The notes beneath the pieces are model-generated. The model was not told where the DNA came from and did no database searches. It saw nothing but the letters and a program-made list of their open reading frames with translations. Positions 34,854 to 42,381 of a stretch of DNA of 64,000 nucleotides are shown piece after piece (within the stretch, counting starts at the first letter, position 1; every line of letters starts with the position of its first letter). Source of the DNA: CAZSMC01 sp964607755 (GTDB lineage Bacteria; Zhuqueibacterota; Zhuqueibacteria; Residuimicrobiales; Krinioviventaceae); NCBI GenBank assembly GCA_964607755.1, contig CAZSMC010000012.1:18068-82067 (forward strand), written 5' to 3'. The translations under genes were made by a program, and so were the position numbers.

Positions 34854-36530
34854 ATGGAGAATAGAAACGTTGTCATAGGAATCGATTTTGGTACAGACTC
34901 TGTTCGAGCTGTTGTTGTGGATGCTGTGAACGGCGAACAAATTTCTACGGCAGTGGAAAACTACCGGCGCTGGAAAGACGGGCAATATTGCGATCCGGCG
35001 CAAAATCAATTTCGCCAGCATCCGTTGGATTACATCGAAGGCCTGGAATCCTGCATAAAACAAGCACTGAAAAACGCCCCGGAGGGGACGGCGGAACATG
35101 TCCGTGGTATTTCCGTCGATACAACCGGATCAACTCCGGCAGCAGTGGACCACTCGGGCACACCTCTGGCATTAACCAGCGGTTTTGAAGAAGATCCAAA
35201 TGCCATGTTTATTTTGTGGAAAGATCACACCGCTGTGGATGAAGCAGCCGAAATTAATGAAAAGGCGCGTTCGTGGGGCGGGGAAGACTTTACAAAATTC
35301 GAAGGCGGAATTTATTCTTCTGAATGGTTCTGGTCAAAGATCCTTCACACTGTGCGCAAAGATGATAAAGTGAACAAAGCCGCTTATTCCTGGGTCGAGC
35401 ATTGCGACTGGATTCCGGCATTGCTTACTGGCACTGAACGTCCGGAAACCATGAAACGAAGCCGTTGCGCCGCAGGCCATAAAGCGATGTGGCACGCGTC
35501 GTGGAACGGACTGCCACCGGAAGATTTCTTAACCACACTTGATCTCATGCTGGCAGGGTTGCGGAAAAGATTGTACACTGAAACTGTCACCGGCGATGTG
35601 GCAGCCGGAACACTCACATCCGAGTGGGCTGAACGTCTTGGACTTTCCACTGATGTCATTGTAGGCACGGGCGCGTTTGACGCTCATTTTGGTTCTGTCG
35701 GTGCGGAAATTCAACCTTACCAATTGTGCAAAATCATGGGCACGTCAACCTGCGATACATTGGTAGCGCCGTCCCAGGATATGGGCGATAAACTGGTTCG
35801 CGGCATTTGCGGCCAGGTCGATGGCTCTATCATCCCGGGCATGATTGGCCTCGAAGCCGGACAGTCGGCTTTTGGCGATATTTATGCCTGGTTCAAAAAC
35901 GTTCTCATGTGGCCAATGGAAGACATTCTGGACCAGATAAATGGTCTGGAAGAACAAAGGAGAAAGAACCTGTTGGATGCAATCGACAGGATAATTATTT
36001 CAGAACTTTCGCGAGAGGCTGAAAAGTTGCCGATCGATGACAATCTGGTTTCTGTCGACTGGATGAACGGGCGCCGCACTCCGGACGCGAACCAGGCGCT
36101 CAAAGGCGCTATAACCGGACTGAGCCTGGGCTCTGATGCGCCGCGTATTTTCCGCTCCCTGGTGGAGGCGACAGCTTTTGGCGCCAGAAAAATCATTGAC
36201 CGCTTTGTAGAAGAGGGCGTAAGAATCGAAAGCGTCATTGCCATTGGCGGCATTCCCAAAAAATCACCGTTTGTGATGCAAGTGGTTGCTGATGTGCTCA
36301 ATATGCCTATAAAAGTAGCGCGTGCGGAGCAAGCCACGGCGTTGGGCTCGGCCATGTTTGCGGCTACTGTGGCTGGGCTCTATTCGTCTGTCAGCGAAGC
36401 CCAAAAAGCCATGGGCAATGGCTTTGAGCACGTTTACGAACCCAATGCTGAAAATGCTGCTACTTATGATACTATTTATGAAAAATATTCCAAAACGTGC
36501 GCTGTTATCGAAAACGAGTTAACTGAATAA
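34854..36530 (+). CDS. araB: Ribulokinase
   Basis: FGGY-family kinase phosphorylating L-ribulose to L-ribulose 5-phosphate. The 558-residue protein begins NVVIGIDFGTDSVRAVVVDA, the AraB phosphate loop. It contains GISVDTTGSTPAAVD, SWVEHCDWIPALLTG and the C-terminal FGGY region (FRSLVEATAFGARKI, IAIGGIPKKSPF). Length fits AraB rather than shorter xylulokinases. It lies 62 bp after galM with a GGAG site, and 27 bp before araD. Confidence 0.95.
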   Translation: MENRNVVIGIDFGTDSVRAVVVDAVNGEQISTAVENYRRWKDGQYCDPAQNQFRQHPLDYIEGLESCIKQALKNAPEGTAEHVRGISVDTTGSTPAAVDHSGTPLALTSGFEEDPNAMFILWKDHTAVDEAAEINEKARSWGGEDFTKFEGGIYSSEWFWSKILHTVRKDDKVNKAAYSWVEHCDWIPALLTGTERPETMKRSRCAAGHKAMWHASWNGLPPEDFLTTLDLMLAGLRKRLYTETVTGDVAAGTLTSEWAERLGLSTDVIVGTGAFDAHFGSVGAEIQPYQLCKIMGTSTCDTLVAPSQDMGDKLVRGICGQVDGSIIPGMIGLEAGQSAFGDIYAWFKNVLMWPMEDILDQINGLEEQRRKNLLDAIDRIIISELSREAEKLPIDDNLVSVDWMNGRRTPDANQALKGAITGLSLGSDAPRIFRSLVEATAFGARKIIDRFVEEGVRIESVIAIGGIPKKSPFVMQVVADVLNMPIKVARAEQATALGSAMFAATVAGLYSSVSEAQKAMGNGFEHVYEPNAENAATYDTIYEKYSKTCAVIENELTE

Positions 36531-36557
36531 TCCGGATGCTATTTGCAGAGGTTATCT

Positions 36558-37277
36558 ATGAGGCGGTTTAAAGACCTGAAACGTCAAGTTTATGAATGCA
36601 ATATGCAGCTCCCAGAACATGGCATTGTCATTTATAATTTTGGCAATGCCAGTGCAATCGACCGTGATGCCGGAGTGGTTGCGATAAAACCGTCCGGAGT
36701 GATGTACGATGTGCTAAAACCGGAAGATATCGTTATCGTTGACATGAACGGTAAAATGGTAGAAGGCGGGTTAAACCCATCTTCCGATACAAAAACGCAC
36801 CTCGTGTTATACAATCATTTTAAATCGATAGGCGGCGTGGTGCACACTCATTCACCACACGCCGTTGCCTGGGCGCAGGCGATGCGGTCTATTCCGGTTC
36901 TGGGCACCACTCACGCCGATCATCTGCCGGTCGAGGTTCCCTGTACCGAAATCATGACCGACAAAGCGATTCAGGGCGATTACGAGGTGGAAACCGGTAA
37001 TCAGATTGTGCAGTGTTTTCAAAATATCTCGCCGGAAGAAGTTGAAATGGTGTTGGTCGCCGGCCACGGTCCGTTCACCTGGGGCAATTCGCCGGAAAAA
37101 GCGGTGTACAATAGCATTATTTTGGAAGAACTGGCAAAAATAGCTTATATGACTACTGTTATAAATCCTCACGTCCAACCGTTGAAAAAAACGTTAATTG
37201 ACAAACATTATTACAGAAAGCACGGCAAAAACGCCTATTACGGGCAAAAAGAGCCGGCAAAAGGAGGTTCAGAATGA
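36558..37277 (+). CDS. araD: L-ribulose-5-phosphate 4-epimerase
   Basis: Class II aldolase-fold epimerase that turns L-ribulose 5-phosphate into D-xylulose 5-phosphate. Zinc-ligand histidines are visible in VVHTHSPHAVAWAQ and the HADHLPVEVPCTE block. The C-terminal KHGKNAYYGQ is the AraD signature. ATG 36558 has AGAGG at proper spacing; an in-frame TTG at 36543 is less likely. It overlaps the isomerase start by 4 bp (ATGA). Length 239 aa is usual. Confidence 0.94.
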   Translation: MRRFKDLKRQVYECNMQLPEHGIVIYNFGNASAIDRDAGVVAIKPSGVMYDVLKPEDIVIVDMNGKMVEGGLNPSSDTKTHLVLYNHFKSIGGVVHTHSPHAVAWAQAMRSIPVLGTTHADHLPVEVPCTEIMTDKAIQGDYEVETGNQIVQCFQNISPEEVEMVLVAGHGPFTWGNSPEKAVYNSIILEELAKIAYMTTVINPHVQPLKKTLIDKHYYRKHGKNAYYGQKEPAKGGSE

Positions 37278-38755
37278 AAAATATCCCACATGTGAAATGC
37301 GGTATCGTTGCTGTGAGTCGCGATTGTTTTCCCATAGAGCTGTCGAATAAACGTCGAATACAGGTTGTAGAGCAATGCGGCAAGCAGGATGTGCCTGTGG
37401 TAGAAGTTCAAACAATAATCGAAAGTGAAAATGATATTGCTCCGGCATTGCAGGAGATAAGGGATAAAAATATCAATACTCTGGTCGTCTATCTTGGCAA
37501 CTTTGGCCCGGAGGGCCCGACAACAAAATTGATGCAACAATTCGACGGACCGAAAATGGTTATGGCTGCGGCTGAAGAAAGCGCTGATGACCTCATCGAT
37601 GGCCGGGGTGATGCGTTTTGCGGCATGCTGAACAATTCTTATAATCTCGGTCTGCGAAAATTGGCCGCTTACATCCCGGAATATCCGGTTGGCACGCCAG
37701 ATCAAGTCGCGCAAATAATAAACGATTTTTTACCGGTCGCCCGAGTCATCCTGGGACTGCAACATCTAAAAATATTTTCCTTTGGTCCGCGTCCGCAGGA
37801 TTTTCTCGCCTGCAATGCGCCAATCAAACCGTTGTTCGATCTCGGTGTAGAAATTATGGAAAACAGCGAGCTCGATCTTTACGATATTGTCCAGGAAGCC
37901 AAAGGCGATCCCATGGTTAAAAAGATCTCCGATGCCATGACTGAAGAGCTGGGCGAGGGCAACTCGTATCCTGATCTGGTGGAAAAACTGGCGCAGTATG
38001 AAGTGGCGTTACGTAAATTTATGGATGATAATTTGGGCGATTCCGAATTTGGTATTTTTGCCAACAAGTGCTGGCCGGCGTTTGAAAAGTACTTTGGCCA
38101 TGTGCCGTGCTATATCAATTCCCGTCTGGCAGCCGATGGCATTCCGGTGGCCTGCGAAGTCGATATTTACGGCGCGCTTAGCGAATATATGATTGCCTGC
38201 GCCACAATGCTTCCGCCATCTATTTTAGACATCAATAACACGGTGCCAAAAGATATGGTCGAGGCGAATAAACAGCAGATTGGCAATTATCAGCCGACTG
38301 ATCTTTTTATGGGATTTCATTGCGGCAATACCACAGCGAGCTGCATGATCAATCCGAAAATGAATTACCAGCGAATTATGCACCGTCTTATGGAGCCGGG
38401 AAAGGATCCGGACATTACCAGAGGAACGCTCGAAGGTCAGCTTATGCCCGGACCGGTAACTATTTTCCGGTTACAGTCCACGGCTGATACACAACTGAAA
38501 TCCTATGTGGCGCAAGGCGAGTTACTGAATATCGCTCCCAAATCTTTTGGCAGTATCGGCGTTTTTGCGATCCCGGAAATGGGACGATTTTATCGTCACG
38601 TGCTCATCGGCAAAAGATTCCCGCACCATACGGCTGTTGCTTTTGATCACGCCGGACAGACGCTTTTTGCTGCCACCAAACTGCTTGGCGTGGATGATGT
38701 GTCGTTCAACCAGCCTAAAGGATTTTTCTATAAAAATGAGAACCCGTTTGGGTAA
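37274..38755 (+). CDS. L-fucose/L-arabinose isomerase family protein, probable L-arabinose isomerase
   Basis: A 493-residue sugar isomerase of the FucI/AraA superfamily. It lacks the classical AraA opening and matches the FucI-like group: YLGNFGPEGPTTKLM, VACEVDIYGALSEYM with probable metal ligands Glu and Asp, and FMGFHCGNTTASCM with the third ligand His. Its place behind araB and araD, with translational overlap, makes L-arabinose to L-ribulose the obvious reaction. This is inference from context; an L-fucose or D-arabinose role would not fit the AraB/AraD neighbours. No arabinose transporter or AraR is adjacent. Confidence 0.85.
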   Translation: MKNIPHVKCGIVAVSRDCFPIELSNKRRIQVVEQCGKQDVPVVEVQTIIESENDIAPALQEIRDKNINTLVVYLGNFGPEGPTTKLMQQFDGPKMVMAAAEESADDLIDGRGDAFCGMLNNSYNLGLRKLAAYIPEYPVGTPDQVAQIINDFLPVARVILGLQHLKIFSFGPRPQDFLACNAPIKPLFDLGVEIMENSELDLYDIVQEAKGDPMVKKISDAMTEELGEGNSYPDLVEKLAQYEVALRKFMDDNLGDSEFGIFANKCWPAFEKYFGHVPCYINSRLAADGIPVACEVDIYGALSEYMIACATMLPPSILDINNTVPKDMVEANKQQIGNYQPTDLFMGFHCGNTTASCMINPKMNYQRIMHRLMEPGKDPDITRGTLEGQLMPGPVTIFRLQSTADTQLKSYVAQGELLNIAPKSFGSIGVFAIPEMGRFYRHVLIGKRFPHHTAVAFDHAGQTLFAATKLLGVDDVSFNQPKGFFYKNENPFG

Positions 38756-38792
38756 CGCTTTTGAGGCGGGCGTTAAATGTCCAACAACACAA

Positions 38793-38904
38793 CTAACGTG
38801 CAAGCGACGTCTTACCACTGAAGTTAAAAACACTAATTTTTACCTTAAAGTCAAACATTCTAAAATCACGCTCACTAAGCTTGTCGCGTTGAGTTGAAAG
38901 TTAG
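38793..38904 (+). repeat. attC-like imperfect inverted repeat
   Basis: CTAAC (38793-38797) and GTTAG (38900-38904) frame an inner pair, CAAGCGAC (38801-38808) and GTCGCGTTG (38883-38891), whose complement CAACGCGAC carries one extra base. This is the layout of an integron attC site (outer R boxes, inner L boxes with an unpaired base), about 112 bp long. Just upstream, GGCGGGCGTTAAATG (38766-38780) resembles the end of another attC. No integrase is in the window. The match is by eye and the R boxes are not exact. Confidence 0.35.
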
Positions 38905-38958
38905 CTGAGTGTTATTTAAACATGCTTGTATCCCGGGAGATTAAAGTAATGGAGCTCT

Positions 38959-39252
38959 TTACAATGGTAAGTATTCGACTCGGTTTTCGAGATCCTTTGA
39001 TTCTCCCGCTTTTGCGATTATTGCTAAATCACGGATGCAAATTCCTATCGATACGCGTAATTGGTGCGCATAAATAATTCCATTGAAAGGCATCTTGTTT
39101 CTCTGGCGCTTTGTTGCTTCTTGTAATAGGTTATAATCGCGGCTGAACAATACACGTCCCAATTCATTCGCTCGATCCAGTAATTCTGCTTCGTCAAACT
39201 CACTTGTACCATCTTTTAATGAGGTAATTATATCGACACCACGTGCTCTTAA
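38959..39252 (-). pseudogene. 5'-truncated DUF5615 (PIN-like) toxin remnant
   Basis: The minus strand encodes RARGVDIITSLKDG, then FSRDYNLLQEATKRQ, then FNGIIYAHQLRVSIGICI, ending NRVEYLPL and stop. This is the body of a DUF5615 PIN-like protein. The first strand of such proteins, carrying the acidic D-E-N motif, should lie before RARGVD. Instead there is an in-frame TGA and A/T-rich promoter DNA of the next gene. No partner antitoxin (DUF433 type) is present. I read it as a dead toxin-antitoxin or cassette remnant. Confidence 0.7.
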
Positions 39253-39279
39253 TCATTTGTAATAAAATAAAAAAACTTC

Positions 39280-39308
39280 TTGACTTTGAATAAAATTTTT
39301 TATATTAT
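39280..39308 (+). promoter_or_regulatory. Promoter of the LacI-type regulator gene
   Basis: TTGACT (39280-39285) and TATTAT (39303-39308) are spaced by 17 bp, a near-consensus housekeeping promoter about 85 bp before the ATG. Confidence 0.65.
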
Positions 39309-39321
39309 GAAAACGTTATCA
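39308..39321 (+). promoter_or_regulatory. Putative LacI-family operator
   Basis: TGAAAACGTTATCA is a near-perfect palindrome with the central CG typical of LacI/CcpA-type operators. It begins at the last base of the -10 box, so a bound repressor would block transcription. A related half-matching site, TGAAAACGATATTA, lies at 39376-39389 just before the start codon. Likely autoregulation by the adjacent gene. Confidence 0.55.
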
Positions 39322-39375
39322 TTATTAAGGATAAAGAAAATATATAAAATTATTATAAACATAGATTAAAATAAA

Positions 39376-39389
39376 TGAAAACGATATTA
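39376..39389 (+). promoter_or_regulatory. Second, weaker LacI-type operator candidate
   Basis: TGAAAACGATATTA shares its left half (TGAAAACG) with the operator at 39308 and sits 4 bp before the regulator start codon. The right half has diverged. It may be an auxiliary site. Confidence 0.35.
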
Positions 39390-39393
39390 TATA

Positions 39394-40401
39394 ATGAAAA
39401 AAACATCAAGTCTGAAAGAGGTTGCTACTAAAGCCGGAGTTTCGATAGCAACCGTTTCTCGTGCTCTCAATTATCCTGAAAAGGTACAGTCTAATACGCT
39501 TAATAGAATAAATAGAGTTATCAAAGAAATTAATTACCGTCCCAATAGAGTGGCGCAACGGTTACGAATTAAAGGTGGACTCAGAAAAATATTTGGTTTA
39601 TTGGTGCCGGATATTCAAAATCCTTTTTATGTTGATGTTGTCAGGGGAGTAGAAGATTATGCTTACAGCAGAAATTACGCGTTGTTAATGTGTAATTTTG
39701 CACAGAATAAAGAAAAGGAAAGAATGTATCTGAAAATCATGAAATCCGAATCGGTTGACGGAATGATAGTGGCGCCTTTTGACAAGGCTGATCAAGATGT
39801 CATAGAGTTGCTGGAAGAGTCGTTTCCGATTGTTTGTGTGGACAGAGGGTTGGCTGATTATGAGGATGTTGACATTGTTTTGGTTGATAATGAAAAAGGT
39901 GCGTTCGAAGCTGTGAGCCTTTTAATTGAAAAAGGGCATAAAAGAATAGCTTATATAGGTGGTTTGCCGTCAATCCCAACCACTCAACAACGTAAAGATG
40001 GATATATCAAAGCTTTTCAGAAATATAATAAACCTGTCGAGGAAGAATTAATCAAGTTTGGTGATTCAAAACATGACAGTGGTAAAGAAATTTTAAAAGA
40101 ATTGCTTCAGTTGCAGGAACGACCCACTGCTATTTTTACTGGTAATAATTTAATAACTCTTGGTGCGTTGGAAACCATACATTCAATGAAGATGGCTATT
40201 CCGGATGATGTTGCCATTGTTGGGTTTGATGATATGCCGTGGTCTATATCATTGAATCCACCACTTACAGCGGTTAGACAGCCTGGTTATGAGATTGGCA
40301 AGCGAGCTGCTGATTTATTGTATCAAAGAATTATTGAACCAGAAAAGCCGTCGGTTAAAATGATGTTGAATACTGAATTGATTATACGTCATTCTTGCTA
40401 A
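39394..40401 (+). CDS. LacI-family transcriptional regulator
   Basis: A 335-residue repressor. The N-terminal helix-turn-helix (SLKEVATKAGVSIATVSRAL) is followed by the hinge helix (NRVAQRLRIKGG) and a periplasmic-binding-protein-like sensor domain (FGLLVPDIQNPFYVDVVRGV, GFDDMPWSISLNPPLTAVRQ). It probably binds a sugar or sugar acid from the locus that follows and controls genes from 40437 onward. Two operator-like sites lie in its own promoter. A/T-richer than the arabinose operon before it. Confidence 0.92.
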   Translation: MKKTSSLKEVATKAGVSIATVSRALNYPEKVQSNTLNRINRVIKEINYRPNRVAQRLRIKGGLRKIFGLLVPDIQNPFYVDVVRGVEDYAYSRNYALLMCNFAQNKEKERMYLKIMKSESVDGMIVAPFDKADQDVIELLEESFPIVCVDRGLADYEDVDIVLVDNEKGAFEAVSLLIEKGHKRIAYIGGLPSIPTTQQRKDGYIKAFQKYNKPVEEELIKFGDSKHDSGKEILKELLQLQERPTAIFTGNNLITLGALETIHSMKMAIPDDVAIVGFDDMPWSISLNPPLTAVRQPGYEIGKRAADLLYQRIIEPEKPSVKMMLNTELIIRHSC

Positions 40402-40436
40402 ATCACAACTTGTGCCATATCGAACAGGAGGTAAAA

Positions 40437-42239
40437 ATGTACAAGTTCGCCAACAAAATTTTGTTTTTTATTTTAATTGGAGTGGCTTTTTCTCTAAATG
40501 CTCAGGAACTCCTTTTATCGCCCTCTCCATTATATATGGGGAAAATTCCAGTCGGCAGTTCATCAGAACGACAAATACTTCTTTATAACATTACAGCAGG
40601 TCCAATAACAGTGAGTTCTATTACCATTGACGGCACAGATCAATCGCTGTTTACCGTAATAGAAGATCCCGGAAATTTTACCCTGGGACCTATTGAGAAA
40701 AAAGCAATATCGATAAAGTACAAGCCTGACAGCGCTGTTGAAAATACTGCGCTTTTTACGGTTGAAAGCAGCGCCGGTACGTTTTCGGAGACGTTGTCCG
40801 GATACGGTATTCAGGAGGCAGGTGGCCTTCAGCTGTTTGAGAGGATATTGGGGACGAATGAAGATGATAATGGAAGCAATATCAATCAAACAAGGGACGG
40901 CGGTTTTATCATTGTCGGAAGCACAACGCCGTTTGATGAAGACTATAGGAGTGTTTATTTGATCAAGACAGATGCTGCGGGTAAGGTGGAATGGACTGCA
41001 ATTTATGGCGATGATAAGGGAGTTGACTCGGGCGCTGATGTGATTCAAACAGAGGATGGTGGTTATCTTGTTCTGGGTCGTACAGAGAATTTTGGAGTCG
41101 GCGGTTTTGATATCCTGTTGCTGCGATACAATTCAGACGGAGAATATCAGTGGAAAAAAACTTACGGGTCTGTCAATGAAGAGTCGGGATCAAGAATAAT
41201 CGCTGCTGATGACGGAGGCTATTTCCTGCTGGGACAAACGACTCCTCGATCGGGGATTGGCAAGAATATGTTTTTGGTCAAAACAGACGCAGAGGGTACA
41301 GAGCAATGGAGGACCACATATGGCGGAGAAAACGGCACAGGCGGCGATGATATGATACAATTGTCAGACGGAAATTTTGCCATTGTCGGTTTTCTTGCCA
41401 AAGATGATGATTTCCAGGTTTATTTTATCAAGATAGATGACAAAGGAGATCTGATCTGGGAGAAATCGTTCGGCGGCTCGGCGTATGATACCGGATCATC
41501 GGTTCGGGAGACTCGTGACGGCGGTTTTGTGATCTGCGGCTATACTTCCAGTATGGGAGCGGGAGGCCGGGATGGGTATGTCGTTAGGTTGGATGATTCG
41601 GGTAGTCTGTTGTGGGAAGAGACATTTGGACATGTTAATAACGATCAATTCGAGGGTATTGCGGAAACACCCGCCGGCAATTTTATTGCTGTCGGAAATA
41701 CGGTCACCCGGATTACAACGGATGAACAATATACGGATGCTTTTATGGTCAAACTCGACAAGAATGGCAATCATATATGGTCTAAACAATTTGGCGGATA
41801 TTTATCTGATGGATGGGTTGAAATATTAAAGACAAACGACGGTGGTTATGTCAATTTGGGGAATACCCAAAGTTACAGTAAATCCAGAGATATTTATCTG
41901 AGTAAAGTCAATAATGACGGCGTTATCTCTTCAATAGATAAAGAACAAGGTTCAAAGACGCGTCCCGATAACTTTGTATTATATCAGAATTATCCAAATC
42001 CATTTAATGCCTCGACTCGAATAAAATTTACAGTTCCCCAAGGCAAATTTGAACAGCATGTCTCTATAAAATTAATTGATATTTTAGGTCATATCAGAGC
42101 AACGCTACTCGACACCAGAAAAAATCCGGGTGTTTATGAAATACAATTTACGGCAAATCATTTATCCAGTGGTGTTTATTTTTATCAATTAAAAGCCGGC
42201 GAGAGTGTCTGTACAAAAAAATTGATTTTACTTGATTAA
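40437..42239 (+). CDS. Secreted repeat protein with type A sorting domain
   Basis: A 600-residue exported protein. A strong AGGAGG precedes ATG 40437, which begins the signal peptide (MYKFANKILFFILIGVAFS). An Ig-like/ASH-type domain spans about residues 20-125. Six or more blade-like repeats of the form DGGF-x-IVG-x-T follow (TRDGGFIIVGST, TEDGGYLVLGRT, TRDGGFVICGYT). A type A C-terminal sorting domain begins QNYPNPFNASTRIKF and ends with KKLILLD. The product should go through a type IX-like system to the surface. No enzyme motif is seen; glycan binding is possible from its place before the TonB receptor. Confidence 0.82.
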   Translation: MYKFANKILFFILIGVAFSLNAQELLLSPSPLYMGKIPVGSSSERQILLYNITAGPITVSSITIDGTDQSLFTVIEDPGNFTLGPIEKKAISIKYKPDSAVENTALFTVESSAGTFSETLSGYGIQEAGGLQLFERILGTNEDDNGSNINQTRDGGFIIVGSTTPFDEDYRSVYLIKTDAAGKVEWTAIYGDDKGVDSGADVIQTEDGGYLVLGRTENFGVGGFDILLLRYNSDGEYQWKKTYGSVNEESGSRIIAADDGGYFLLGQTTPRSGIGKNMFLVKTDAEGTEQWRTTYGGENGTGGDDMIQLSDGNFAIVGFLAKDDDFQVYFIKIDDKGDLIWEKSFGGSAYDTGSSVRETRDGGFVICGYTSSMGAGGRDGYVVRLDDSGSLLWEETFGHVNNDQFEGIAETPAGNFIAVGNTVTRITTDEQYTDAFMVKLDKNGNHIWSKQFGGYLSDGWVEILKTNDGGYVNLGNTQSYSKSRDIYLSKVNNDGVISSIDKEQGSKTRPDNFVLYQNYPNPFNASTRIKFTVPQGKFEQHVSIKLIDILGHIRATLLDTRKNPGVYEIQFTANHLSSGVYFYQLKAGESVCTKKLILLD

Positions 42240-42256
42240 AAATAGTAACTTGAAAT

Positions 42257-42273
42257 CTATGTTTTTAACATAG
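42257..42273 (+). other. Short hairpin before the TonB-receptor gene
   Basis: CTATGTT and AACATAG form a 7 bp stem with a 3-nt loop, 17 bp after the preceding stop. No T run follows, so it may be a processing stem or a palindromic protein site rather than a terminator. Confidence 0.35.
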
Positions 42274-42381
42274 GAAACGAAAGCAGTGGTCTAAAAATTT
42301 AGAGGAGGTGAGTTGAAAGCGGTTGTTTTACAGGCAGCATATAAAAAAAGATCAGTTTATTAACCAAAAGGAGGCTCAACC

